From assembly GCF_030503855.1 (NCBI RefSeq), contig NZ_CP129971.1:2480001-2544000 (forward strand): 64,000 bases of DNA, read 5' to 3'. Below are positions 1-8,807 of the stretch, one piece after another. This stretch comes from Marivirga salinae. Lineage in GTDB: Bacteria > Bacteroidota > Bacteroidia > Cytophagales > Cyclobacteriaceae. The notes beneath the pieces are model-generated. The model was not told where the DNA came from, did not search any database, and saw nothing but the letters and a program-made list of their open reading frames with translations. Within the stretch, counting starts at the first letter, position 1, and each line of letters starts with the position of its first letter. A program made the translations under genes and the position numbers.

Positions 1-966
1 TGCCTGAAAAGGATCAGAAATAAAAGCATGATGATTACGCACATGCCATTGTGTTTTTATATTCTTTCGCAAAAATAATTTCAGGTTTTTGGAGATTATG
101 CTTTTACCAAAACTGATAATCAAATCAGGAATTTCTTCCGCTTTGGAATGCTTTATCATGGACATGCAAATACTATCAGGTAAATGGATAGCATTCTTGA
201 GTGAATGCCCATTTGAAATAACATCTGCAAAAATCGGTATATTTAGTTGCTGTGAAGTTTGATCAAGAGTACTTAAAAATTCTTCACTGTAATTGTCCTG
301 CCCTAAAACAAAGGCAATTTTTTCTTTCTCTTTTAATGCTGTTTGAAGCTCATTGATTTGATTTTCATTCAGTCTTTTTTCTCCAGCAATATTTTCTATA
401 ATCTTAATGTCATGATCATACTGCCAGTTTTCATTCTTTTCAGGATAGAAAGGTTCGCGAAAAGGAATGTTGACATGCACAGGCCCTTTAACTCCCGTTT
501 TACTTTCCAAAACAGCTTCATTGATGATTCTGTAAGTTTGCCATTGTGCATCAGCATGCGATAAATCGACCGCTATATTGAAACTCTTTTTGACATGCTT
601 TCCATAGATATTTTCTTGTCTTATGGTTTGGCCGTCCCACTGATCGATCCATTCAGGTGGACGATCAGCTGTGATCACAACCAAAGGAATTTCTTGAAAA
701 TAGGCTTCAGCAATAGCGGGTGCATAATTGAGAGCAGCTGAACCTGAGGTACAAATTATCGCTACTGGCTTCCTGTCTGCTTGAGCGATTCCCATGCTAA
801 TGAAAGCAGCTGAACGTTCATCGCTTATGGAATAGCATTGAATTTTGGGATACCGCGCAAATGCTAAAGTCAAGGGAGCATTTCTGCTACCGGGAGAAAT
901 AATAGCTTTTTCAATTCCTTGCTGATGGCAAATCTCCGCTATATTATTTATTGTTTGCTGTTCCAT
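1..966 (-). CDS. menD: MenD, SEPHCHC synthase (partial, 3' end outside window)
   Basis: Thiamine-diphosphate enzyme of menaquinone biosynthesis that joins isochorismate and 2-oxoglutarate to give SEPHCHC, in the cytoplasm. The visible 322 codons start at ATG 964-966 and remain open to base 1, so roughly the last 40% of a normal MenD (about 550-580 residues) is missing. The N-terminal ThDP-binding domain is clear: ISPGSRNAPLTLAF near the start, SISDERSAAF with the cofactor-activating glutamate, CTSGSAALNYAPAIAEA, and VVITADRPPEW. The middle transhydrogenase-like domain follows. The downstream gene on the same strand lies outside the window. Identification is secure from motif order; the truncation is only a window edge effect. 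Confidence 0.95.
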   Translation of the reverse strand, partial: MEQQTINNIAEICHQQGIEKAIISPGSRNAPLTLAFARYPKIQCYSISDERSAAFISMGIAQADRKPVAIICTSGSAALNYAPAIAEAYFQEIPLVVITADRPPEWIDQWDGQTIRQENIYGKHVKKSFNIAVDLSHADAQWQTYRIINEAVLESKTGVKGPVHVNIPFREPFYPEKNENWQYDHDIKIIENIAGEKRLNENQINELQTALKEKEKIAFVLGQDNYSEEFLSTLDQTSQQLNIPIFADVISNGHSLKNAIHLPDSICMSMIKHSKAEEIPDLIISFGKSIISKNLKLFLRKNIKTQWHVRNHHAFISDPFQA

Positions 967-980
967 ATTCAGCCTGCAAT

Positions 981-1802
981 TTAGGGATTGACAGGAGTAA
1001 TTGCACCATATTTTAATCCTTTTGTGCTTTTTAGAAAGGCTTTTACCCATCCAACTTGGATTTTAGCCTGCACCTTTAGAGGTATTTTGTTTTTATCATC
1101 AGTTACCCAAACTGTCATGTCTTCGCCACCATCGAATATGGTGCCTTCTACTAATAAAGCACTGAATTTTATGGTGTTATAAACCTTTTCATCAGGCATT
1201 TCCAGTTTTTCTTTACCTAGATAGCGAACATAAAGATTATGAACTTTACCATCTACAATCAAATTGAAAGGAATTTTTTCTTCTGAACTATAATTCGTAA
1301 AATCTAGATTTCTGGCATAATAAATTGCTGATAGCACATCCCAGATACAATCTTCAAATGGTACATTTTTCTTTATCTTTTCCTTATCATCAGAATTGTA
1401 AACTTCGGCTTTTATAGTTTCCTTTTCTTTGTCAAACCAATATTTATTGTTGACTTTATAACTTCCTTCGCTAGTATTTCTATGAAAGTAAAGAGGTTTT
1501 AATTGCTCCTGCGTACCAATAGCATCAAAAGTATCACGCACTTTATAAACCCAATCCCATTTGGGCATGGAGCGACCATAGCCTTTGAACCAATATGCAT
1601 CAAAACCTTCCCATTTGGCATCCTCCACGGAAAACATCACTTCTCCAGCATCTACCCATATTATGCCCCAATTATATTTGACATCATACCATATTTCCTC
1701 TCCCGCTTGATAAGCGGTGGATTGCTCAAGACATTGCCCTGATAAAAGTTTAGGGAAGGATAAAAAGAAAATTAAAAAGGAGGAAAACAGGTATTTGTTC
1801 AT
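981..1802 (-). CDS. Secreted DUF3108-family protein
   Basis: A 273-residue protein with a signal peptide (about residues 1-22, hydrophobic core ending LLSGQ), so it is exported to the periplasm or outer envelope. The mature part fits the DUF3108 family, beta-rich proteins of unknown biochemical function: YQAGEEIWYDVKYNWG at the start, repeated aromatic strands, and VWVTDDKNKIPLKVQAKI near the end. It is transcribed toward menD, which starts 14 bases beyond its stop, so the two may share a transcript, but no functional link is evident. The family call is good; the role is unknown. Confidence 0.8.
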   Translation of the reverse strand: MNKYLFSSFLIFFLSFPKLLSGQCLEQSTAYQAGEEIWYDVKYNWGIIWVDAGEVMFSVEDAKWEGFDAYWFKGYGRSMPKWDWVYKVRDTFDAIGTQEQLKPLYFHRNTSEGSYKVNNKYWFDKEKETIKAEVYNSDDKEKIKKNVPFEDCIWDVLSAIYYARNLDFTNYSSEEKIPFNLIVDGKVHNLYVRYLGKEKLEMPDEKVYNTIKFSALLVEGTIFDGGEDMTVWVTDDKNKIPLKVQAKIQVGWVKAFLKSTKGLKYGAITPVNP

Positions 1803-1837
1803 ATAATCAATAAACGATTTAAAGGTAGATTGTTAAT

Positions 1838-2548
1838 TTATTTGTCAATTATTTCCTCTTTATTTTTAGCGCCTGGAATTTCATATCCAATTTTACGACT
1901 CATCATTTGCTGAATGGATTGCTCTTGCTTCCTTAACTTTAAGGAATTGCCTAATAATTCAATTTTTCCAGCTGACATAAAGCTATCGTAGGGAGTTAAT
2001 CTGAGAAATTTAATTTTATGCTGATGACAATACAAATCTAAACAGAAATTGGCAATGGCGTGCAATTTCCATCCAGAACTACCATTTCCTCCGAAATAGC
2101 CTGGTTCATCTGCTTTGCCTAATAATTTTTCTGAAATAGGATAAGTCCAAATTTCATTGGTTAAACCACCCTTGAAAGCTTCCTTTTCTTTAGAGCGACA
2201 ATAAGTTCTCCATTTCTGTATATCAAAGTAGGATATGTCTTGATAAAAACTGTTTCGTAAAGTTTTGAGCCTGTAGCGGTTGAAATGATATTCAGGTTCA
2301 AAAAAGATATTGAAGTCCGTAGGCTGTAAGTTCAAAAGATGAAATGTAAATGAAAGATTCTTATTCAGGAGAGAATTTAATTCAATTTCCAGTTCTTCTC
2401 TTAATTCTAGAAAATTTTCCTCATTGGGATTATAGACTTGATCAAAGTTAATTTGAAGGGAAGTGAAATCGGACCGTAAATCAATTTTTTCCAAATAGCT
2501 TTGCAGCGCTTTAATGAAGGCGTTTTGTGTAATTGTTATATTGGGCAT
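1838..2548 (-). CDS. Uncharacterised 236-residue protein
   Basis: I do not recognise a family. The 236-residue protein has no signal peptide or membrane segment. The N-terminal half is acidic and helical, followed by a strongly aromatic/basic block (YHF.RYRLK.LRNSFY at about 87-102), a KWRTYCRSKEKEAFKGG stretch, a glycine-rich GYFGGNGSSGW segment at about 150, and a C-terminal region holding LRLTPYDSFMSAGKIELLG. The conserved block recurs in a frameshifted copy at 4436-4857, on the other side of the kinase/regulator pair, so the family has been duplicated locally. It lies 69 bases downstream of the response regulator on the same strand and could be co-transcribed with it. Start ATG at 2546-2548. 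Confidence 0.7.
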   Translation of the reverse strand: MPNITITQNAFIKALQSYLEKIDLRSDFTSLQINFDQVYNPNEENFLELREELEIELNSLLNKNLSFTFHLLNLQPTDFNIFFEPEYHFNRYRLKTLRNSFYQDISYFDIQKWRTYCRSKEKEAFKGGLTNEIWTYPISEKLLGKADEPGYFGGNGSSGWKLHAIANFCLDLYCHQHKIKFLRLTPYDSFMSAGKIELLGNSLKLRKQEQSIQQMMSRKIGYEIPGAKNKEEIIDK

Positions 2549-2617
2549 TGTACTTCTTTCTTCAATCTTGTTTTTTTATAAAGTCCCTATTATTCAGAAC
2601 CTGACAAAATTAAATAT

Positions 2618-3034
2618 TCAGATGTGATCTGGGAAATATTCTTTAAGAACTCTTTCTAATTTTTGTTCATCTAAAGGTTTGTTTTCATAATTTTGTATTT
2701 CCTGATGATTGTGGGCCTTTTCCTTATCGTCAGGATTAATTGAAGTAGTGAGCATTACTATAATTACTTTCGATTTCTGGTTTTCTTCTAGCTTTTTGTA
2801 TTCTTCTAAAAATTCCCAACCATCCATCAAGGGCATGTTAATATCAAGGAAAATCAGATCAGGCTGTGGAAATTTTCCATTCCGCTTATTTGTCAGAAAC
2901 TTGAGTGCCTCCAGGCCATTCTCAACAATTATTATTTCTTCTGCACAGCCTCTTTCCTCAATTATCATTTTATTTAAATAATTCGTAGCTTCATCATCAT
3001 CTACCAATAATACATAATTTAGTTTTTTCTTCAT
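2618..3034 (-). CDS. Single-domain response regulator (CheY/Rcp-like)
   Basis: A 138-residue stand-alone receiver domain without an output domain. Acidic pocket residues D12-D14 (LLVDDDEA), phospho-acceptor D64 (LIFLDINMPLMDGWEF), T96/T97 and K119 (YENKPLDEQ) are all present, so it should accept phosphate. Its ATG (3032-3034) overlaps the stop of the upstream histidine kinase as ATGA (3031-3034), which implies translational coupling and a cognate pair. The Rcp-type architecture suggests output by protein-protein interaction rather than DNA binding; the target is unknown, although the uncharacterised gene just downstream is a candidate. Confidence 0.92.
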   Translation of the reverse strand: MKKKLNYVLLVDDDEATNYLNKMIIEERGCAEEIIIVENGLEALKFLTNKRNGKFPQPDLIFLDINMPLMDGWEFLEEYKKLEENQKSKVIIVMLTTSINPDDKEKAHNHQEIQNYENKPLDEQKLERVLKEYFPDHI

Positions 3035-4212
3035 AGGGTAAATTTTGGCATGCTAACGTGGAAGGTCGACCCATTGTTTAATTCAGATTCTACCCATATG
3101 TCTCCATCATGGATCTCCACTATTTTTCTACAATGAGCTAAACCTATACCGGTTCCTTCGAATTCTCTCTGATTATGAAGTCTTCTGTAAAGAGTGAAAA
3201 TGGAATTGTAATGCTTTTTGTCGATACCTATGCCATTGTCTTTTATTTTAAAGATCCAGACCTTTTTTTCTTCTTGAGCAGAAATTTTGATGCGAGGAGT
3301 GCTGTCTTTTTGTTGATATTTGATACCATTCTTAATCAAATTTTGAAAGAGACTTTTCAGCTCCACTTTATACCCTCTTACAACTGGAAGCTTTTCCCAT
3401 TTGATATCAATCTGCTTTTCTTCAATCAAGACTTTAAGATCTTCAACTATCAATTTCATCAGTTCATTACAGTCCACTTCTTCTTTTACACTATTTTTAC
3501 CTATCTGGGCATATTTTAATAGGCCCTCGATCAGGGAGCTCATTCTTTTAGATGCCTTGCTTATAAATTCAATGAATTTATGTCCCTTGTCATCTAACTT
3601 GTTACTATATTTTTTTTCAAGTAACTGAACATAGCTCGTCACAGTTCTTAATGGCTCTTGCAAATCATGGCTAGCGACAAATGCAAATTGCTCGAGTTCT
3701 TCATTTTTTCTTTTCAGTTGTTTTACATTTTTCTCAACCTCTACTACTTGTTTCTTTAAAGCAGAATTATATTGGGCAATCCTTCTTTCATTATTTTTTT
3801 TCTCTGTGATATCATTAATGAATACATGAATGACAGGCTGACCCTCTAGAATATATTTGCAAGGAGTTACTTCAGCATCAAAAACAGATCCATCCTTTCT
3901 TGTAAATTGCGTCTCTGCATGATGCGCTTCTTCTTCCTCCATTTTTTGTAGTACTTCGCTGGAATGATCAATCTCATCAGGAGTATGAAGGTCAAATACT
4001 TTTTTTTGTAAAAATTCATTTTCAGGATATCCAAATTGCTTTACAGCACTCTTATTAACTTCAATGATGTTCATTTCCATATCATGGACAATGACCGGAA
4101 TGAGAGAGAGGTTAAATATTTGCTTATATATATTTCCACTTTTATCTAGTAGCTGAAATCCATTTTTGTCCGAATTTTCGCCATCGATATGGTTTTTACT
4201 TTGGGTGTCCAT
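3031..4212 (-). CDS. PAS-domain sensor histidine kinase
   Basis: I choose ATG 4210-4212, giving 393 residues. Order: PAS domain about 28-137 (VIVHDMEMNIIEVNKSAV, ending FINDITEKK), a coiled coil about 140-175, a HisKA domain with phospho-acceptor H182 (FAFVASHDLQEPLR), and an HATPase_c domain (N box FQNLIKNGIKY, G1 DNGIGID, G2 GTGIGLAHCRKI). No membrane segment follows this start. The frame stays open to a TTG at 4324-4326, and that 38-residue extension contains a hydrophobic stretch (about 20 residues), so a membrane-anchored longer form is possible but less likely. The stop overlaps the response regulator start. The ligand sensed by PAS is not deducible. Confidence 0.9.
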   Translation of the reverse strand: MDTQSKNHIDGENSDKNGFQLLDKSGNIYKQIFNLSLIPVIVHDMEMNIIEVNKSAVKQFGYPENEFLQKKVFDLHTPDEIDHSSEVLQKMEEEEAHHAETQFTRKDGSVFDAEVTPCKYILEGQPVIHVFINDITEKKNNERRIAQYNSALKKQVVEVEKNVKQLKRKNEELEQFAFVASHDLQEPLRTVTSYVQLLEKKYSNKLDDKGHKFIEFISKASKRMSSLIEGLLKYAQIGKNSVKEEVDCNELMKLIVEDLKVLIEEKQIDIKWEKLPVVRGYKVELKSLFQNLIKNGIKYQQKDSTPRIKISAQEEKKVWIFKIKDNGIGIDKKHYNSIFTLYRRLHNQREFEGTGIGLAHCRKIVEIHDGDIWVESELNNGSTFHVSMPKFTL

Positions 4213-4435
4213 TGCTATTAATAAGGTAATGCAAAAAATCTTTAATAAGAAAACAGTAAGTAGAAAGTTCAACCTTGTTTGGTCAAGAATACTTCTGATC
4301 ACTAATGAAACTAGTATTTGCAGCAATTTTTTCTGATTGATTTAAATATACTGGATTTTTGAAAGAAAACAATATTGAATGTGGAAATTTCAATACTATA
4401 AGCTACTTCAACCAAGGATTTATCCAGTACATTAT

Positions 4436-4857
4436 TTAGTAGAAATTCTTTTCATTTCTTAAACGCTTGTTAATTATTTTTCTAAGAATGTTGTAAAGCA
4501 TGTAGTCTTTGATAAGTTCTCCATTTCCGTAGATTAAGAATTGGTCTTTTGAGTAAAAACTATTTCTCAAAGGTTTCAGTCGATACCGACTAAAATGATA
4601 ATCAGGCTCAAAAAATAAGTGATATTGGCTATGTTGAAAATATAGCAACCAGTATGAAAACTTTAAATCCTTATCAAGGAAGTCATCCCAATGCACTTCC
4701 ATTTTCTCAGCTAATTCATCGAAATATGAAATTTGTTGATGATACAGTTTTTTTAAAATCAATATTTAGCTCAGTAAAGTCGCTTCTGAGAGCTTTATTT
4801 TTCAATATAGTGCTGCAATGAGTTGATGTGCTTTTTTGGATAATTGATGTTGTTCTC
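4436..4857 (-). pseudogene. Frameshifted paralogue of the 1838-2548 gene
   Basis: Translated in three frames, this stretch follows the intact protein at 1838-2548. One frame gives LQHYIE (intact: LQSYLE); after one extra A in the A5 run (4798-4802) the next frame gives ALRSDFTELNIDF (intact: DLRSDFTSLQINF); after one extra A in the A7 run (4748-4754) a third frame runs through YHFSRYRLKPLRNSFY. In the 23-residue core 18 positions are identical. A one-base loss near 4527-4550 then shifts into KWRTYQR (4506-4526; intact KWRTYCR), and a stop follows at 4482-4484. The C-terminal 100 or so residues are absent. All breaks are single-base, two of them in homopolymers, so sequencing error deserves a check, but the missing 3' end argues for real decay. 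Confidence 0.8.
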
Positions 4858-4969
4858 AAATGGCAAAAAAATATTAAAAGATATGAAAGGGAACAGGCAT
4901 AAAGATTATTTTTATGCCTGGCTTATTTCATGACCAGTAAAATAGTTCTACATAATTTTCTTAACCTGT

Positions 4970-6109
4970 TTAAGCCAGCTGCCTGTTTTCAATTCGTTTT
5001 TTCCTCTTCTTTTTAAACTTTCTTCCATACCACAACAAGAAACCTGTTATCGGTAAAGAAGCAACGGTTAAACTAGCTAGAAATGCAATTATTTTTCCTG
5101 GGAGCCCCGCAATAGCTCCAATATGCGTGTCGTAATTCATTCGTATTAATTTATCTGGAATATTGGCTTGATCATATTTACCATAATAAGTGCCAGATGG
5201 GATCTCTTCAAAAGTGTTTTGATCGAAAAACACGAAGTCAGAATTATAGAATACTCCATTTTCATTAGAAATCTCCACATAAATGGCTGACGAATCTGAA
5301 TGAGGAAGATGAATTTCATAGTCCATAGCATTTGGATATTCAATTTGTAGTTTTTGTAATAGGTTGTCTATAGATTTAAGCCCATCAGGAGATTCACGTT
5401 TGGAACCTTCGGGAATTAGGAAAGTAGCTTCTTTCTCACCGCCCATCGCCCGGTAAACGGCTTTATTTACGATGGGGAAAGCCATTATTAACCCAGTTAG
5501 AATGAAAATCAATGCGAATATGCTCACATAGAAACCAAAAATGCTATGGAGATCAAAATTTTTCCTTTTCCACTTAGTTGTGGATTTCCAATCAAATTTG
5601 AATCGTTGCTTTTTATTCTTTTTATTTCTTGGCCACCAAAGGTAAATTCCACTCATCACTAACAGTAAAAATAGAACCGTTGACCATTTTACAATTTGAG
5701 TTCCGATCGCTTCTGGCAACCATAGATGTATGTGGCCATCCAATACAAAAGCAAAGAAGCCGGTTAAATGGTTTTCAGTTTTAAGAATAGTGCCTTGAGT
5801 AGGGTGGATAAATACAGAGCTATAAAAAAGTGGATCTGCTTGGTAAAATATGGCTTCAATGGGCTCTGATGTGTCATCATAGAGAATGCCATGTATTAAT
5901 TTATTGGGATATACAGAATGTGCAATTGCCTTTGCTTCAGTAATGCTTAGGAACTCATCATTCGAATTTTCAATAATGAGTTCTTCTTGGGTGATGACTT
6001 TTATTTCCTCTCTAAAAACCCACAGGCATCCCGTAATGGCAACTATAAATACAACAAGGCCTGATCCTAAGCCTAGAATGAGATGAATTTTATTTGTTAT
6101 TTTCTTCAT
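4970..6109 (-). CDS. PepSY-associated transmembrane protein (iron acquisition)
   Basis: A 379-residue inner-membrane protein of the PepSY_TM family. Visible membrane segments: about 11-33 (LILGLGSGLVVFIVAITGCLW), one near residue 145 (VLFLLLVMSGIYLWWPR), one near 190-215 (FYVSIFALIFILTGLIMAF), and one near 345-365; PepSY-type periplasmic loops lie between them. Such proteins commonly accompany siderophore receptors and are thought to reduce ferric complexes in the periplasm; that role is family knowledge plus context. It starts 95 bases downstream of the siderophore receptor on the same strand, separated by a hairpin at 6136-6165, so the two probably form one iron-responsive unit. Confidence 0.87.
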   Translation of the reverse strand: MKKITNKIHLILGLGSGLVVFIVAITGCLWVFREEIKVITQEELIIENSNDEFLSITEAKAIAHSVYPNKLIHGILYDDTSEPIEAIFYQADPLFYSSVFIHPTQGTILKTENHLTGFFAFVLDGHIHLWLPEAIGTQIVKWSTVLFLLLVMSGIYLWWPRNKKNKKQRFKFDWKSTTKWKRKNFDLHSIFGFYVSIFALIFILTGLIMAFPIVNKAVYRAMGGEKEATFLIPEGSKRESPDGLKSIDNLLQKLQIEYPNAMDYEIHLPHSDSSAIYVEISNENGVFYNSDFVFFDQNTFEEIPSGTYYGKYDQANIPDKLIRMNYDTHIGAIAGLPGKIIAFLASLTVASLPITGFLLWYGRKFKKKRKKRIENRQLA

Positions 6110-6135
6110 TTATTTTCTTTCCATTGTGAAGAAAC

Positions 6136-6165
6136 CAATAGCCCGGGAATAATCCTGGGCTATTG
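6136..6165 (-). other. Intercistronic hairpin between receptor and PepSY gene
   Basis: Arms 6136-6147 and 6154-6165 pair over 12 positions with one mismatch (CAATAGCCC/GGGCTATTG core) around a six-base loop. No T run follows on the minus strand, so it is not a standard terminator. It may act as a partial terminator or mRNA 3'-end stabiliser, letting the receptor be made in excess over the PepSY protein; this is inference. Confidence 0.5.
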
Positions 6166-6204
6166 ATTTAGAGTTACTGACTACTTTTAAGAGTGTGCAA
6201 GAAA

Positions 6205-8580
6205 TCAGAACTTGAAATTTAAACTCAAGGAATAATTCCTTAAGTTTTGGGGTGTTACGGTTGACCAACCTGAATAGTAGCGCTGATCTGTAATATTATT
6301 TGCTTTTAAAATGATATCGTATTGAAATGTAGAATAAGATAATGAAGCATTAAATACTTGGTAAGCTGGTAAAACGAAAGTACCAGTAGTGGCTCTATTC
6401 AAAGTTAAATGCTCGCTTGCTCCATTACCTCCAAAGCCAACTCCCACTCCTTTAAAAGTACCACTAGGAATGCTATAACTTGCCCAGAAGTTGAATACTT
6501 CAGAAGGTCCTGCTTCTTCCGGTCTCAAGCCCAGATATCCAGAAGTCTCATAATCTTTTGTTACTTCGCTGTCATTATTGCTGTATCCAGCAATCAAATT
6601 TAAACCAGCAATTGGGTTTGCAGTAAGACTTACTTCATATCCTTGGCTGACTACTTCACCACCCTGGATAGAATTATTGACATTTTCCGGATCAGTCATT
6701 AGTCTATTGGCTACCGTAATGTGGTAGTAACTTGCAGTTGCGCTCAATCTGTTATTGAAGAAATTGGATTTAATTCCCCCTTCATACTGATTCGCATTTT
6801 CAGGATCAAAACTTTTCAATCGAGGATTAGAGCCATCCGCATCAGCAACTTGCTGAGGAGCTTGATTTACAAATCCATTCATATAATTTCCAAAAACAGA
6901 AAGTTTTTCATTAAGAATTTGATATACCAAACCGAATTTTGGAGAAACGGCATATTGTTCTTCTATAGGTTCTGCACTGTAAATAGAAGGTTTGCCCGAG
7001 AATCGATCTAGCCTAACACTAGTCATGGCAGATAGGGAAGGAGTGATGTTGATGACATCTGAAATATAAGCGCTCATCACTTCATTGGTGGCTTCATTAA
7101 TGCCCGCAAAGTTTTCTTCCAAAAATGCGTTTGTTCCTGCTGTTGTTAATACGCCAGTATCCTCTTGCGTTTGAATATTGACCGTACCATTTTGCACATA
7201 GCCAGAGCTGTTATCCCTAAGAATTGAATTGTAATAATCTAGACCAATAACGATTCTATTTCTTAAACCTGCTATTTTGAAATCCCCAAGGAAATTTTGC
7301 TGGATGTCAGTAGTATTCGTTTCACTATTTCGTTTTGAGATGTATCGGGCAAAATTTTCACCATCCGTTAAATCCCATAGATAATGATAAAAGCCATTTG
7401 CCTTTGTATTACTTCTTGAAATAACCGTTTGAGAAGTCCAGTTATCAGAAATCTCATATAACGCTTGCGCTTGCAACCCAAAAGAAGGGTTTTTTATAGT
7501 TAAATCATTTGAAGTAAAAGATCTGGTGTAAGCATCTTCAAAGTCACTAATATTGTCGTATGAAAGCTCAGCATTTCTATTTAAAAACAGCATTGGAGCA
7601 TTAGCGCTTTCTGAAGATAGAAATTCAGTATTTACCAAGAAGGTTAATTTATCAGAAGGCTTAAATTTAAATGATGGTGCTATAAAAAGCGATTCACTAA
7701 AACCGGCATCTTGAAAAGAGTTCTGTTTGTTGTAAGCCATATTGACCCTAGCAAAAGATTGATCAGTGATTTTGGAATTCACATCAGCAGCAATTCTGTT
7801 TAACCCATTGCTACCCGTTATGTAATTGATTGATCCACCGAAGGATTCATAGGGCTGTTTGGTAGTGATATTGATCATGCCTCCATAAGAAATGACAGGA
7901 CTGCCAAAAAGTGTCCCTGAAGGACCTTTGATAATATCGATGGATTCTACATTGGCAGGATCAAGTCCGGCATTATTGATGGCTGGCATTCCATTTACTA
8001 AAGTAGGTTGCACGGAGAATCCCCTCATCGAATAGAATTCAGCACCATCTCCGCCTCTTCCGGTAGATTCCCATAATCGGGTAACACCAGTTGCATTTTT
8101 CAAGGCATCATTCATATTGGTAACTACCTGTTCTTTCAATATGGTTTTTGGAATGGAATTATATACCTGTGGATTTTCGATATCTTTTAAAGGCAATTTT
8201 GAAACTATAAAACTACTGTCTTTATGGAATTTATTCTTTTGAGTATAGCTAACGGTAATTTCATCCAGTTGTAGCGCATCATCTTTCAATGTGAAATTGA
8301 TGTTTAAGTTTTCATTTTCTTTAATTTGAATTTTTCTCTCAGCAGATTGATAGCCTACAAAAGAGCAAATTAATGTATATCTCCCAGGTGAAATATTTGA
8401 AATTATATACTGACCATTTTGCTCAGAAACTGCTCCTGTGTTTTTTTCCTTCAAGGCAACATTTACAAATTCTATTGGGCTTCCATCTGTGTTTGTAACA
8501 GTCCCTGTGATTTTGCTCTGTTGTGCAAAAGCGGATTGCATGCCGATTAATAAAAGTATCGGGAGTAAATATTTCTTCAT
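6205..8580 (-). CDS. TonB-dependent siderophore receptor
   Basis: A 791-residue outer-membrane receptor. The signal peptide is about 1-20 (ending SAFAQ). A carboxypeptidase-regulatory-like beta-sandwich follows (about 22-105, ITGTVTNTDGSPIEFVNVAL), typical of Bacteroidota receptors, then a plug domain (about 130-245: VTNMNDALKNATGVTRLWE, SMRGFSVQPTLVNGMPA, VESIDIIKGPSGTLFG) and a 22-strand-type barrel ending in the aromatic residue of SLNFKF. The plug resembles FhuA/FoxA-type ferric-siderophore receptors rather than SusC. The PepSY membrane protein immediately downstream supports ferric siderophore import. The exact siderophore cannot be told. A well-formed promoter candidate lies at 8618-8649. 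Confidence 0.93.
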   Translation of the reverse strand: MKKYLLPILLLIGMQSAFAQQSKITGTVTNTDGSPIEFVNVALKEKNTGAVSEQNGQYIISNISPGRYTLICSFVGYQSAERKIQIKENENLNINFTLKDDALQLDEITVSYTQKNKFHKDSSFIVSKLPLKDIENPQVYNSIPKTILKEQVVTNMNDALKNATGVTRLWESTGRGGDGAEFYSMRGFSVQPTLVNGMPAINNAGLDPANVESIDIIKGPSGTLFGSPVISYGGMINITTKQPYESFGGSINYITGSNGLNRIAADVNSKITDQSFARVNMAYNKQNSFQDAGFSESLFIAPSFKFKPSDKLTFLVNTEFLSSESANAPMLFLNRNAELSYDNISDFEDAYTRSFTSNDLTIKNPSFGLQAQALYEISDNWTSQTVISRSNTKANGFYHYLWDLTDGENFARYISKRNSETNTTDIQQNFLGDFKIAGLRNRIVIGLDYYNSILRDNSSGYVQNGTVNIQTQEDTGVLTTAGTNAFLEENFAGINEATNEVMSAYISDVINITPSLSAMTSVRLDRFSGKPSIYSAEPIEEQYAVSPKFGLVYQILNEKLSVFGNYMNGFVNQAPQQVADADGSNPRLKSFDPENANQYEGGIKSNFFNNRLSATASYYHITVANRLMTDPENVNNSIQGGEVVSQGYEVSLTANPIAGLNLIAGYSNNDSEVTKDYETSGYLGLRPEEAGPSEVFNFWASYSIPSGTFKGVGVGFGGNGASEHLTLNRATTGTFVLPAYQVFNASLSYSTFQYDIILKANNITDQRYYSGWSTVTPQNLRNYSLSLNFKF

Positions 8581-8617
8581 TTTTTATATATATTTAGATT
8601 GATTAAAAATAACAATG

Positions 8618-8649
8618 CAAACATATACACTATTTATAATCAATCCAAA
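8618..8649 (-). promoter_or_regulatory. Candidate Bacteroidota promoter for the siderophore receptor
   Basis: On the minus strand a TTTG (-33 element, 8646-8649) is followed after 20 bases by TATGTTTG (8618-8625), an exact match to the Bacteroidota -7 consensus TAnnTTTG. The receptor ATG lies 37 bases farther on. Transcription is likely iron-controlled from context, but I see no clear Fur-type palindrome. Confidence 0.6.
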
Positions 8650-8746
8650 TAAAAATAATTTATAGGTTTTATAAATTTGATTGATGAAAATGATGAGTCA
8701 TTACGTTGATTATTTTATAGCTGATTTTAGATTTGGCTCAATAAGC

Positions 8747-8778
8747 TTTAAGCTTTACGAGAAAATGAGTTATTTTTG
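8747..8778 (+). promoter_or_regulatory. Candidate promoter for the DUF6660-like/TonB receptor pair
   Basis: TATTTTTG at 8771-8778 matches TAnnTTTG exactly; a weaker TTTA at 8747-8750 lies 20 bases upstream in the -33 position. The TTG start at 8808 follows after 29 bases. The weak upstream element lowers confidence. Confidence 0.45.
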
Positions 8779-8807
8779 TATTTACTACAAAAGGAATAAA
8801 ATCTACT

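Noticed and set aside
343..564. 73-codon plus-strand frame inside menD
   Set aside because: Fully within the well-supported menD coding strand; an antisense shadow.
4213..4326. N-terminal extension of the PAS kinase from a TTG start, with a hydrophobic stretch
   Set aside because: The ATG at 4210-4212 gives a complete soluble kinase; the extension is not excluded but has no support beyond being open.
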